From the NCBI GenBank assembly GCA_000149225.2, contig CM000694.1, positions 1,156,376 through 1,220,375 on the forward strand: a DNA stretch of 64,000 bases, written 5' to 3'. How positions within the stretch are numbered: position 1 is the first letter of the stretch; each line of letters opens with the position of its first letter. A program made the translations under genes and the position numbers. Source of the DNA: Lachancea kluyveri NRRL Y-12651. Its lineage: Eukaryota > Ascomycota > Saccharomycetes > Saccharomycetales > Saccharomycetaceae. The notes under the pieces are model-generated. The model was not told the origin of the DNA, did no database searches, and worked only from the letters and a program-made list of their open reading frames with translations. Shown in pieces: positions 10,263 through 22,001 of this stretch.

Positions 10263-12608
10263 ATGAACCTTTTCTCCACTATATCAGAAGCGCTGCTTAA
10301 CGTGAACGCTTCGTTGCCACTATCACATGGGGACGCGCCTGACTTTAGAAAACCCACAGCAAGAGTTGCCAGAACACAACTGACAGTTGCTTCGCTTCTG
10401 GGATTATTCGCTCTCTTCTCTTTCTCTGTCTTGCTGAAAAAGCTTCCTAGGCTCTATGCTAGTCGTAAGTACAAAGTCACTGGTCTACCCTCCTGGAACG
10501 ATCAGCAGTTGTTTGGCTGGATTCCTGTACTCTTTAAAATCAGTGATAGCCAAGTTTTGGAGTTTGCAGGGTTAGATGCTTTTGTGTTTTTAGGCTTTTT
10601 CAAGATGTGCATAAAGCTTTTTTCTATCTGCTGTCTCTTCTCTGTGTCGATAATCTCTCCAATTAGGTATCATTTCACAGGTCGGTACGACGATGGGAAT
10701 GACGATGATGATGGGCCCTGGTATAAACGTAGTTCTGCTGCATTCACATTCGAAGAAGGCGATCCTAGTCCCGAAAAAGCTGAACTCTACTTATGGATGT
10801 ACGTTGTCTTTACTTTTTTCTTTACAATTCTCGCATTGTACTTGCTATTACAACAAACTAAAATTGTTGTAGATACAAGGCAGAGGTACCTGGGCAAACA
10901 AAATACAGTCACAGATAGAACTATCAGGCTTTCTGGTATACCTATGGAATTGAGAGAAGAAGAGGCCCTAAAGGAGCGCATAGAACAGTTGAAAATTGGG
11001 AAAGTTTCCTCAATTACTATTTGTAGAGAATGGGGGTCTCTGAATAGGCTGTTTCACTACAGAAAACGTGTTCTCAAAGAGCTAGAACTCAAGTACAGCG
11101 AATGTCCTGAATCCTTGAGGGATGTGGAGCATTACGATGAGAATTTTAGACTTAGAAACGACGAAGTCCATGGACCAGCTACTGACGAGAACGGAGATGG
11201 ACAAGACCGTGTGGATATAGATGACAATGAAACGGAGGATAATAATATGTACTCTCAAATACAACTAAAAGGGCGTCCAAAAATGAAAGTGGGCTTATTT
11301 GGCATATGCGGTGAAGAAATCGATGCAATTGATCACTTGGAAAAACAGTTAAAGTTCATTGATAAAGAAATTGGAGAAGCTCGCAACAAAAGCTACCCAC
11401 CAACACCCACCGCCTTTGTGACTATGGATTCTGTAGCTAACGCACAGATGGCTGCACAGGCAGTGTTAGATCCTCGTGTTCACTTTTTCATCACTAGATT
11501 AGCACCTGCTCCGCATGATATCAAATGGGACAATGTATGCTTATCAAGAAGAGAGAGGCTAACAAAGATATACACCGTCACCATTTTTATTGGTATCATC
11601 AGCGTGTTCTTAATTATTCCTGTCTCGTACTTGGCCACGTTGTTAAATTTGAAAACAATTACCAGGTTTTGGCCCAGTTTAGGACAATTTTTAAGAGGAA
11701 ACCAATGGGCCCAAAATATTGTTACTGGTCTACTTCCGACCTATATTTTCACATTGTTGAATGTCGGAATCCCATATTTCTATGAATATTTAACTTCACG
11801 CCAAGGGTTAGTGTCATACAGTGAAGAGGAAACTTCTTTAGTTTCCAAAAATTTCTTCTACATATTTGTCAACTTGTTCTTAGTTTTCACATTGGCGGGA
11901 ACTGCTTCTAATTACTGGGGATATTTGAGTGATACCACCAAAATTGCGTACCAACTGGCAACATCAGTTAAAGAGTTTTCATTGTTCTATGTTGATTTGA
12001 TAATCTTCCAAGGTATCGGCATGTTCCCATTCAAACTGTTACTTGTGGGTAGTCTGATAGGTTTTCCCTTCGTCAAGATCAAATGCAAAACCCCAAGACA
12101 ACATAAAGAGATGTACAGTCCTCCTATTTTCAACTTTGGTTTACAACTACCTCAGCCGATTTTGATTTTAATTATCACGCTCATATACAGTGTGATGAGT
12201 ACCAAAATTTTAACTTCTGGGCTAGCATACTTCGTCATTGGGTTTTATGTTTACAAATACCAATTGATTTTTGCCACGGATCATTTGCCTCATTCAACTG
12301 GAAAAGTGTGGCCACTGATATACAGAAGGGTTATTCTAGGTCTTTTGCTATTCCAGTTGACTATGGCTGGTACGCTAGCAGGCTTTCAGGGAGGCTGGGT
12401 TCTCTCTTCGAGCTTGTTTCCGCTGCCATTTTTGACAATTAGTTTTTTGTGGGATTTTGAAAAGAACTATTTACCTTTGTCACAATTCATTGCCCTAAGT
12501 TCTATACGTGAAAATGAACGCGACAATGCGCTGGTTTCTTCGACGGTCGAAAACGAAAACTACGAGTACCCATATTTGGTGTCCACATTAGAAAGGCCTA
12601 TGATTTAA
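10263..12608 (+). CDS. CSC1: Calcium-permeable gated cation channel Csc1 (OSCA/TMEM63 family)
   Basis: A 781-residue polytopic membrane protein, the same length class as S. cerevisiae Csc1 (782), a stress-gated cation channel. I start it at the ATG at 10263 ([13 protein letters not shown]); the frame is open further upstream but only from a GTG. Layout: TM0 near residues 40-60, TM1-TM2 within residues 115-220, a cytosolic RNA-binding-like DUF4463 region with RLSGIPMEL, an acidic insert near residues 295-340, then a cluster of TM helices from about 440 to 760. Synteny with VPS34 and ARV1 matches YLR240W-YLR242C. Converges on ARV1. Confidence 0.93.
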   Translation: MNLFSTISEALLNVNASLPLSHGDAPDFRKPTARVARTQLTVASLLGLFALFSFSVLLKKLPRLYASRKYKVTGLPSWNDQQLFGWIPVLFKISDSQVLEFAGLDAFVFLGFFKMCIKLFSICCLFSVSIISPIRYHFTGRYDDGNDDDDGPWYKRSSAAFTFEEGDPSPEKAELYLWMYVVFTFFFTILALYLLLQQTKIVVDTRQRYLGKQNTVTDRTIRLSGIPMELREEEALKERIEQLKIGKVSSITICREWGSLNRLFHYRKRVLKELELKYSECPESLRDVEHYDENFRLRNDEVHGPATDENGDGQDRVDIDDNETEDNNMYSQIQLKGRPKMKVGLFGICGEEIDAIDHLEKQLKFIDKEIGEARNKSYPPTPTAFVTMDSVANAQMAAQAVLDPRVHFFITRLAPAPHDIKWDNVCLSRRERLTKIYTVTIFIGIISVFLIIPVSYLATLLNLKTITRFWPSLGQFLRGNQWAQNIVTGLLPTYIFTLLNVGIPYFYEYLTSRQGLVSYSEEETSLVSKNFFYIFVNLFLVFTLAGTASNYWGYLSDTTKIAYQLATSVKEFSLFYVDLIIFQGIGMFPFKLLLVGSLIGFPFVKIKCKTPRQHKEMYSPPIFNFGLQLPQPILILIITLIYSVMSTKILTSGLAYFVIGFYVYKYQLIFATDHLPHSTGKVWPLIYRRVILGLLLFQLTMAGTLAGFQGGWVLSSSLFPLPFLTISFLWDFEKNYLPLSQFIALSSIRENERDNALVSSTVENENYEYPYLVSTLERPMI

Positions 12609-12676
12609 AGATGGGTATATAGAAAAGAAAAGTTTTATTATTTGTATTTTTTGAAAACCTCTCTGGTATTCCTTTA

Positions 12677-13585
12677 TTATAGAAAAAAATGCTTATTCGC
12701 TATGATTTTATGGATAGACATCTCACACTCGCCTCTGAGATACGCATACGCAAGGCTAAGATCTCCATTAGAAACTATGAGGGACAACAAAGGTTTTACA
12801 CAAACGAATCGTACGAGAGAAACCAGAACAAAGACTTGCAGGATTTGGAAATAACCACGATTGGTGACAATTTTCAATGCTTCAACGATATAGAGATTGG
12901 CAACCCACTGGATGATGCTAGTCGATAACAATGTATCGTAAGGCCAAATCAACATAAGTATGGGAAAAATCTTCGCACCATAAGACAACAAAATGGTATA
13001 AGAAATGACATCCTTTGCATAATCATTGCTAGTCCCCCAATCCAGCCAGTGGATTAAAACATATTGTGTTACATTATGCAATAGTGAGATATCGATGATA
13101 CTGTAAATTGCGAAGTAGGTATACTGAGACAATGCATCTTTTTGCAGTACATCATTCATCAATAAATTAGTATTTACTGAGTAGTGACTGTAATAAGTTT
13201 GATATTTCCTCTCTTCAGAGGCCCACACCAGATATACTTCAAAAGCAATGGTTAATATCCATATTCTGTTTAGCCTATCAAACTTCAGAAGCCAGTTTCG
13301 CAAGTTGAAAACGAACAGCTTGAGCCGCCCCAAAAACCCAGCACCCTTTTCATTAACCTTCCACTTGGGATACTTTGATAGTTGAGATTCCAGAGAGTTA
13401 AAAACCAAATGCCTGTAAGCCTCTGGTTTCAGTAACAATAAGTCAATAAACAATAATACATTATCGTACTCTACGTAGCTATCAACAACATTCTGGCAAC
13501 TGGGACAATCTGTTAACTTAATATGGTTATTGGAGTAAGCCACATATAGGGACTTCACAGGGTGGCAGCAGTGAGTGCAAATCAT
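12677..13585 (-). CDS. ARV1: Sterol and GPI homeostasis protein Arv1
   Basis: A 302-residue ER/Golgi membrane protein. The N-terminal Arv1 homology domain has the zinc-type cysteine pairs C3-x2-C6 and C27-x2-C30, with TDCPSCQ and DNVLLFIDLLLLKPEAYRHLVFNSL, nearly identical to S. cerevisiae. The rest has hydrophobic segments including DVISYTILLSYGAKIFPILMLIWPYD spread over about residues 193-218. I use the ATG at 13585 because it gives the family N-terminus MICxxC; eight more upstream codons begin with GTG. Arv1 influences sterol distribution and GPI intermediate delivery (family knowledge). Divergent from NUP42 with 142 bp between starts. Confidence 0.94.
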   Translation of the reverse strand: MICTHCCHPVKSLYVAYSNNHIKLTDCPSCQNVVDSYVEYDNVLLFIDLLLLKPEAYRHLVFNSLESQLSKYPKWKVNEKGAGFLGRLKLFVFNLRNWLLKFDRLNRIWILTIAFEVYLVWASEERKYQTYYSHYSVNTNLLMNDVLQKDALSQYTYFAIYSIIDISLLHNVTQYVLIHWLDWGTSNDYAKDVISYTILLSYGAKIFPILMLIWPYDTLLSTSIIQWVANLYIVEALKIVTNRGYFQILQVFVLVSLVRFVCVKPLLSLIVSNGDLSLAYAYLRGECEMSIHKIIANKHFFL

Positions 13586-13727
13586 AACCGGATGTGTTCC
13601 GTCTTTCACCGCACCCTTGCCTTGTTTAATGATCCAACATGCGATGATTCAAACGTGGAAAAAATTCTATCTTGAAATGGAATCTCAATTATGACAAACA
13701 CTGTATAACAGCTAAAAACAGCCAGGA

Positions 13728-15404
13728 ATGTCCTATTACAACAAAAACAAAACACCTTGCAAGTACTTTCAGCAGGGGAAGTGTAATAGAGGTAACAGTT
13801 GCAATTTTGCGCATGTTTCCAACAACAATACAGGGAATAGTAGCGCATTACAGAAGTCTGATGCAGAAAAGTACAAAATGTTTGTTGACTCTTCTAACCT
13901 GAATAAATATTCTAAAGAGATAGAAGAAGATATGAGAAGTATCCGTGAATTTCAAGTTTCTCCATTGACTTCATCTTATAGTCTTGGCTACCCATGTGCG
14001 GTAAACTTGATAAGTGGAAGAGATTTTTCACCCGAAGAATCACGTTTTCTACATTACCAGGCACGTCTTCAGAACAACTTGGCACAGTATGAGACTCAGA
14101 TGGGTGCACGATCAAAGGATATAGAGAAATGTGTTGATTTTGTTAAGATGAACGCTACAAAAGGTGCGCGTTATTTGCAATTAGCTACTCAAAAAGTTAC
14201 TGAGGGCGAAAATACCCAAATGAAGGATTTTATCGAGCATCCGCTAGATTTATCTGGACAGTCATACACCACCAGTGCTGGTTTGTCTCCTTTTAGTAGC
14301 AGTGGCAACGCATTTGGTGGGAATCCTTTTGCCGTCAATAGTAATAATAGCAAACCGCTCGAAGGCAGTGCCATTACTACATCTTCCGGAAAACCAGTCA
14401 CCGGTGTTAGCAGCATATTTGGCCAACCGAGTATAGGAAACTCTACTTTTGGAAAGCCTGCATTCGGTGTTACTTCGAATGCCCCAGCTGCATTTGGTCA
14501 GTCAGGCTTTGCTGGTTCAACCTACGGATCCAACGATGCTAAAAACATCACATCTAATGGCACCGGCACGTCCGTATTTGGTGCACCTGCGTTTGGTGGT
14601 TCAAATCCAGGGTCTTCGGGTAGCGTATTCGGGAAACCAGCATTTAGAGCCGGTTCCATGACAGGACCATCTACATTTGGGTCAGTTGGTTCTAATAACA
14701 ACACCAACGCAGGGTTTGGCTCGGTACCCGCTAGTTCTCCATTTGGTGCAACTGGTGGCGTATTTGGCAAACCAAGTTTTGGTTCTACAAGCGCTGCTTC
14801 TCCATTTACATCGTTACAAAAAAGTGACAATAGCCATACCACCAACCCATCTCCCTTTGGTAATGCGGGGTCTTCTGTCTCTACATCGTCTCCATTTGGC
14901 AATAAGGTGGCGAGCACTACGTTTGGAAGCTCGGGATTTGGCAGCTCAGGGTTCGGCAGCTCGGGATTCGGTAATACTACAAACGCAAATGATTCTACTA
15001 CTGCATCTGTATTTGGTAAGCCAAGTTTTGGGTCTAGTGGATTTGGAAACACCTCTACCAATGACAAGGGCAACAACGGTTTCGACAAAATGGTGAATGC
15101 ATCTCCATTTGGTAGCCTGAATAAAGATAGCACCACTTCACCCGGCTTTTCGACACCTGGTAATAACACATCTTTCTCTACTCACCAGGGTACTATAAAT
15201 ACAAATGCTTCTCCCTTTCTTCAAAATACGGGCATGTCCAATACGTTTCAGCAACAGAGCGTCGCGAGATTTATTCAAGGTCTTCCAGATGAAGAGGTTA
15301 AAGTAGATGACCTTCCTCAAGAAATTATTGATGAATTCAGATCCGAACACTTCACTTTGGGCAAGGTCCCGGATATACCACCACCAGCTGCCTTGATTTC
15401 ATAG
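13728..15404 (+). CDS. NUP42: FG nucleoporin Nup42 with N-terminal CCCH zinc finger
   Basis: A 558-residue FG-repeat nucleoporin of the cytoplasmic face of the nuclear pore, involved in mRNA export through Gle1. A CCCH zinc finger, CKYFQQGKCNRGNSCNFAH, sits at residues 11-29. A helical segment (about 45-160) follows, then about 350 residues of Ser/Thr/Asn-rich sequence with many FG motifs (SPFG, PAFG, PSFG, GSSGFG), and a C-terminal Gle1-binding-type region (VARFIQGLPDEEVKVDDLPQ, FTLGKVPDIPPPAAL). It is longer than the 430-residue S. cerevisiae Nup42, mostly through FG repeats. Placement between ARV1 and GPN3 fits the interleaved YDR192C position. Confidence 0.92.
   Translation: MSYYNKNKTPCKYFQQGKCNRGNSCNFAHVSNNNTGNSSALQKSDAEKYKMFVDSSNLNKYSKEIEEDMRSIREFQVSPLTSSYSLGYPCAVNLISGRDFSPEESRFLHYQARLQNNLAQYETQMGARSKDIEKCVDFVKMNATKGARYLQLATQKVTEGENTQMKDFIEHPLDLSGQSYTTSAGLSPFSSSGNAFGGNPFAVNSNNSKPLEGSAITTSSGKPVTGVSSIFGQPSIGNSTFGKPAFGVTSNAPAAFGQSGFAGSTYGSNDAKNITSNGTGTSVFGAPAFGGSNPGSSGSVFGKPAFRAGSMTGPSTFGSVGSNNNTNAGFGSVPASSPFGATGGVFGKPSFGSTSAASPFTSLQKSDNSHTTNPSPFGNAGSSVSTSSPFGNKVASTTFGSSGFGSSGFGSSGFGNTTNANDSTTASVFGKPSFGSSGFGNTSTNDKGNNGFDKMVNASPFGSLNKDSTTSPGFSTPGNNTSFSTHQGTINTNASPFLQNTGMSNTFQQQSVARFIQGLPDEEVKVDDLPQEIIDEFRSEHFTLGKVPDIPPPAALIS
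14925..14969 (+). repeat. Three 15-bp tandem repeats encoding GSSGF in NUP42
   Basis: Units at 14925-14939, 14940-14954 and 14955-14969 each encode GSSGF, adding FG motifs in register. The third-position differences show they are not brand-new copies, but the array is a likely site of length variation. Confidence 0.9.
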
Positions 15405-15452
15405 GTTATTACATAGAAATAGCATACAATCTAGAATTATCAAAAAATATTA

Positions 15453-15464
15453 AATCACGTGATT
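15453..15464. promoter_or_regulatory. CACGTG palindrome upstream of GPN3
   Basis: AATCACGTGATT is a perfect 12-bp palindrome containing the E-box RTCACRTG bound by Cbf1 (or Pho4) in yeast, 127 bp before the GPN3 ATG. It resembles centromere element CDEI, but no AT-rich CDEII or CCGAA-containing CDEIII follows, so a promoter role is more likely. Confidence 0.5.
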
Positions 15465-15590
15465 GGCACATGCTGACCTCACGAGGAAGAAAAAGAAATT
15501 TGAAGAATTTTTTTGGCACTTATGCTCACTAAGCTCATCTACAATTGTTAAAGCCTGTTCTAAGTTATTCCAAATTCAAAACAACAATAA

Positions 15591-16406
15591 ATGTCTCGCG
15601 TTGGCGTTCTAGTATTGGGTCCAGCCGGTGCTGGAAAGAGCACATTCTGCAACTCTATAGTATCGCACATGCAAAGTATTGGACGCAGGGCCCACATTGT
15701 AAATTTGGACCCTGCTGCTAACCCTAATGAATATGAATTCACGATTGACATCAGGGATTTAATTTCGCTAGAAGATGTCATGGAAGAAATGGATTTGGGA
15801 CCTAATGGATCTCTGATCTATTGCTTTGAGTATCTATTGGAAAACTTGGACTGGTTAGACGAAGAGATCGGTGATTATAACGATGAATACCTAATCTTTG
15901 ACTGCCCAGGCCAGATCGAATTATACACACACGTCCCGGTATTACCAACTATCGTTCGCCATTTACAAAATCAATTAAATTTCAACCTATGCGCAACTTA
16001 TCTACTGGAGGCACCATTCATAATAGACACTTCTAAGTTTTTCAGTGGTGCTTTGAGTGCAATGTCAGCAATGATTCTGTTGGAGTTACCCCATATCAAT
16101 GTTTTAAGCAAACTAGATTTGATCAAAGATGAATACAGTAAGAAGAAGCTAAAGAGGTTTTTAAACCCGGATCCGTTGTTGATAGTAGATTCGGCTAAGG
16201 AGGAAACGAATCCAAGATTCCACCAACTAAACGAAGCAATTGCCAACCTAGTCGACGATTTCGGTATGGTACAGTTTTTGCCACTAGAGGCGAAAAATCC
16301 AGACAGTGTTTCAACAATTTTAAGCTATATTGATGATGTCACCCAGTGGGCTGAAGGGCAAGAGCCAAAAGAGCCAAATGATCAAATCGAGATCGATGAT
16401 ATGTAG
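15591..16406 (+). CDS. GPN3: GPN-loop GTPase 3
   Basis: A 271-residue GTPase, nearly the same length as S. cerevisiae Gpn3 (272). Walker A GPAGAGKS at residues 10-17, LDPAANP at 39-45, the family-defining Gly-Pro-Asn triplet at 70-72, the [11 protein letters not shown] switch region, and a SKLDLIK guanine-specificity motif. GPN proteins form heterodimers that help assemble RNA polymerase II and III and bring them into the nucleus (family knowledge). The C-terminus [15 protein letters not shown] is conserved. Converges on HST4 with 86 bp between stops. Confidence 0.97.
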   Translation: MSRVGVLVLGPAGAGKSTFCNSIVSHMQSIGRRAHIVNLDPAANPNEYEFTIDIRDLISLEDVMEEMDLGPNGSLIYCFEYLLENLDWLDEEIGDYNDEYLIFDCPGQIELYTHVPVLPTIVRHLQNQLNFNLCATYLLEAPFIIDTSKFFSGALSAMSAMILLELPHINVLSKLDLIKDEYSKKKLKRFLNPDPLLIVDSAKEETNPRFHQLNEAIANLVDDFGMVQFLPLEAKNPDSVSTILSYIDDVTQWAEGQEPKEPNDQIEIDDM

Positions 16407-16492
16407 TTTAAGTGATAAAAAGATTGAACAAATGCATATACTTACATAATATAAAACAAAACCGTGAATGGATACTCCCTTTTTTTCTTTTC

Positions 16493-17641
16493 TCACTTCT
16501 TCCTGTTCACTATTTCTGGAACGTTTTGGCAGTCTCCAACTATGATCAAATCTATAAATTCTACGAAATCCCTTATGCTTTGAGAAGGAAATTCGCTATT
16601 AATCCATAATACAACTCCTTTCGAAGAATGGACCTTGCGAGCAAAATCTCTGCACATAGTTCTCACCCCTGGGATCTTTAAACTTGTTCCAACAATCACC
16701 AAACAATCAGGCCTGCTCTTTAAGTCTCTTGTAGCAATATCACCAATTCTGTCACCTTCTGGATGATATTCATTATATAGTACAATCCTGGGCCTCAACT
16801 TACCAACGCCTTGTGAACGGATCCCAGCGATTAATCTGACAGCTTCGAATTCTTGGCACTGTGGGCAAAGAGGTATTATATGGCCATCTGTCTGACTTTC
16901 TTCACATTTGAAAATCGTCGGATCCAGGTCATAAATCTTTGAACACTTAGTACATGACATGTGGTTAATACTGCCATGTAAACGGACGGTAATAGGCGTA
17001 GGCGTCTCCAAGGGAGTTCGTGATGCTATATGAGGTAGTTTATCTTCCAGGCAATCAATGTTTTGAGTGTACAACCTTCTTAGGCTTCCTTCACGGGCTA
17101 GTTCATTAACCATACAATGGAATGACGTTGGCTTGAACTGAGAACTCATCTGGTGTAAATCCACAATCATCTTGTTAAATTTCACACTGATGGAATCATC
17201 GGCGTAAACCCGGTTAAAGTCGAAAAGCTCTTTCCCAGATGACACTTTGTTACCTTTCAAAGACGAGAATAAACCCGAACTTGATCTAAAATCTGGGATT
17301 CCTGCAGCTACTGATATTCCAGCACCAGCTATGATAATAATCCTTTTGGAATAGGTAAATGCATAATGGATAAACTGCGCTTTTCGCTCATCATCCGCTG
17401 AAGGGCGGGCCTCAGAAACGTACTCATCTGCATTAAAAACCGAGTTTAATGGTGGCCGATATTTTGATCTTGGTTTCCTTCGGCTTCTGGAAGCCTTTTT
17501 CAAGTCTGTCAGTAATTTCCTGGGAGGCGCCAGTTGTTGCTGTTGCTCATTTAGGGGTTCTTGCTTCTCTACAGTTGCTGGCGGTGTGATTGGCAGGTTC
17601 AGGTTCACACGTGGTGATGAATTGAGGTCTTCGTTTTCCAT
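16493..17641 (-). CDS. HST4: NAD-dependent histone deacetylase Hst4 (sirtuin)
   Basis: A 382-residue sirtuin. Sir2-fold motifs: GAGIS (106-110), GIPDFRS (114-120), TQNID (192-196), the catalytic histidine in LHGS (H222), a zinc ribbon of C230, C233, C259 and C262, and GTSLKIPG. The first 85 residues are Pro/Gln/Arg-rich and unlike other sirtuins. With Hst3, Hst4 removes acetyl from histone H3 Lys56 after replication in S. cerevisiae. The chromosomal place (YDR191W, next to RVB1) supports HST4 over HST3. Divergent from RVB1 across 621 bp. Confidence 0.93.
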   Translation of the reverse strand: MENEDLNSSPRVNLNLPITPPATVEKQEPLNEQQQQLAPPRKLLTDLKKASRSRRKPRSKYRPPLNSVFNADEYVSEARPSADDERKAQFIHYAFTYSKRIIIIAGAGISVAAGIPDFRSSSGLFSSLKGNKVSSGKELFDFNRVYADDSISVKFNKMIVDLHQMSSQFKPTSFHCMVNELAREGSLRRLYTQNIDCLEDKLPHIASRTPLETPTPITVRLHGSINHMSCTKCSKIYDLDPTIFKCEESQTDGHIIPLCPQCQEFEAVRLIAGIRSQGVGKLRPRIVLYNEYHPEGDRIGDIATRDLKSRPDCLVIVGTSLKIPGVRTMCRDFARKVHSSKGVVLWINSEFPSQSIRDFVEFIDLIIVGDCQNVPEIVNRKK

Positions 17642-19648
<2,007 letters not shown>

Positions 19649-19777
19649 TTAGAACAAAAAATAGATTTTCCCACCCTGTAAAATAATTAATAAGAAAGCA
19701 AAACTAAATTTCTTCCTTACTAAAAACATGTGTTTGTACAGTGTTCTTAATATACAACAGAACTAAAAATTTCGTAT

Positions 19778-21776
19778 CTACCCTAGATTGGATATCTCCT
19801 TCAAAAAATCGCCTGGAGTGGTGATATCCGTACTACCATAAATAACCTTTTTAGGATAACCTTGTTGAGAGTGAGCCCATTCTTGTAAATTTTGGTATTC
19901 TAAATAGTTACCACCACCAACAACAAAGACTAAGGATTTGTTGTAGGATTGTCTTTTTGGCTTTTTAGAATGTGACCCACGGATTAAACGAGGATCAAAA
20001 AATAGGTAGTCGTCTGTAGTTTCCAAGTTTTTCTGTGAGCTGTTCAATGGGTCCATAATGGCTTCCACGACATTTGTAATCGGGATAGTTTTTTTCTCAG
20101 GAAGAAAGTTTTTGATACCAGAAATTAAAGACCCAACACCGCCTTGGATTTTACCCTCAGTCAAACCATACAGCTTGTTTGACAATCCTGACAACAACAC
20201 CGATGAATTGGCACCGGATGACGCATTTTTGATGTCCGAAGTGCCATTTTCCAAAGATTTGTTCTGCAAAGGCATGTTGGATAATTTCATAATTTCTTTA
20301 AGTTTGTAAACGTACTTCAAAGCGCTAATATCGTAGTTTTCTTCGGTGAAGTATTGTTCAACCTGTTTTATGAACTCCTGAGGTAAGCCATTGGCTGAAT
20401 TTAGATACATTATAATAAATGTTCTTAGCTTGTCTTCAAAATTGTTTGATTTGTTATCTTTCAAAGTATCTAAGTAGCGTTGTCTGGTCTTAGCAGAGTC
20501 CTGGTCTTGTTCGATTTCGAAAAAAGAGTCCAACCCCCTAGTCTCTAGCTGAGAAAGTAGGGAGGCCAGTACTTTCATATGAGTGTCAATTATTGCTTTC
20601 TTAGCAGTCAACTCAGGCAACCTGTTTACTGCATCTTGGATTAGCAAAGTATCATTATTCGTATTAGGATCTAAATCATCCAAGTTATTGACACCTGTTT
20701 TTTTAGTAATTTCTTCGGCTTCGGTTTTATACTCAGCTAAAGCATTCTCCACATTTTCTACAGCATCTGGAAAGGGTAAATGTGCGTTCCCTGCCCAGAA
20801 GAAATCTTTTGGCTCTATGTCCAATTTTTTTTGGCTCACTTTACCCTGTTCATCCTTAACCTGAATGGTGATGGTGTTCCTAGACAACTTAAAAACATCG
20901 AACACCAAGCATTGGTAAATCCATGAGTGAGAAAACATGGATGCGAGATCAATGTTTCTGTCCAAAATAACTAAGACAAACCTTTCCAAAGAGTTGGTGG
21001 TAGTGTTGCCAGTAGATCTTGTGTTGATAACATAATCACGTAGCTTGCTCTCTAGATTTTGAGCTACCATCTCTGCAGGTCCACCTTTAGGAGCACGTAT
21101 AATGGGAATAGAACCAAGTGTCATAACAGAATTGTATAAACCATTGGCGATCTTATCGCATAATTTGGTTATCTGGTCTTCACTGGACTGTGGGTTGTTA
21201 AACTGGATATAAGTACCAGGAAGCTCTAAGGAGAAAAGTTCTGGCTCTGTTACAATGAAATCCAAATACTGGTCGTACACTTGTTTGATCTTACTAGATC
21301 TTGCTGTTAGGGATACTTGCCTTGCAAAGTGTTCGAGCAACTCTCTACTCAAGGATGAGGTAAAGTTGACGTAGAAGTCAGCATATTTATCTTCTTTTAA
21401 ATCCTGAACAATTAGGTCAATATTTTCTTGCGTAGGTTGTACAAAATAAACAACTGGAACATCTGGCAAGGGTGTTCTCCTCTGTTGGATTAGAGTGTGT
21501 ACAGTGACCCCAGACTTCAATAAGTCGTTGACCCGCAAGATGGAGGATACAATTGCTGTACTTTTCGAATCCAATACCAAGACCTTCCAAACCATTTCTT
21601 GGTCATTGAAACCGGAAGTCAGGTCTGTAGACGTGGTGTCTTTGTTGAACATTAACATTTTCTCAATGAAAGCTGAATAACGTGGTTTGTTAGTAACGTT
21701 GATATTGGGAGAATAAAGCAGTATATAGCATACTAATTTGTCTATCTCTCAGACTGGTTTCCTCGTTCATGAGCAT
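19778..21776 (-). CDS. SLY1: SM-family ER-Golgi fusion protein Sly1, two exons
   Basis: Exon 1 is 21734-21776 (43 nt) and exon 2 is 19778-21672, giving 645 residues (S. cerevisiae 666). The intronless reading would start at MLMFNKD and lose the conserved N-terminus. The spliced product reads SLRDRQITFIEKMLMFNKD, which matches S. cerevisiae SLRDMQISAILKMLFLNKD without a gap. The body is a Sec1/Munc18 fold: WKVLVLDSKSTAIVSSIL, KQVYDQYLDFIVTEPELFSLE, RNIDLASMFSHSWIYQCLVFD and VFVVGGGNYLEYQNLQEWA. Sly1 binds the SNARE Sed5 and drives ER-Golgi fusion (family knowledge). A stop codon directly upstream in frame limits the start to 21776 or 21770. Confidence 0.93.
21673..21733 (-). other. Spliceosomal intron in SLY1 (61 nt)
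   Basis: On the minus strand: donor GTATGC at 21733-21728, perfect branch site TACTAAC at 21695-21689, acceptor TTATTCAG ending at 21673. It splits codon 15 after its first base. The three signals are correctly spaced (17 nt from branch adenosine to acceptor G), and removal joins two blocks of conserved protein. I am not aware of an intron at this place in S. cerevisiae SLY1. Confidence 0.9.
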
Positions 21777-22001
21777 TTTTCAATCGTCTCTGAGATGTAT
21801 ACCTTTCTACTTGTGGATTGAATATGAGTTACAACTAGCCACACTAGACGAAAACAACTTAGGTTGGTGTTCTCAACAATTAATAAGATCACTCCAAACG
21901 TATATACCATTTAAACAGCGGTAGTCAGCTCGAATTGCTTTGTATTATAAACCTATGCTACAGAGATTTTCCTATAATTATTTACACAGTGGTAATGCAT
22001 T

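Noticed and set aside
14522-15169. 215-codon minus-strand open frame
   Set aside because: It is the antisense of the NUP42 FG-repeat region; the biased codons of the real gene keep the opposite frame open.
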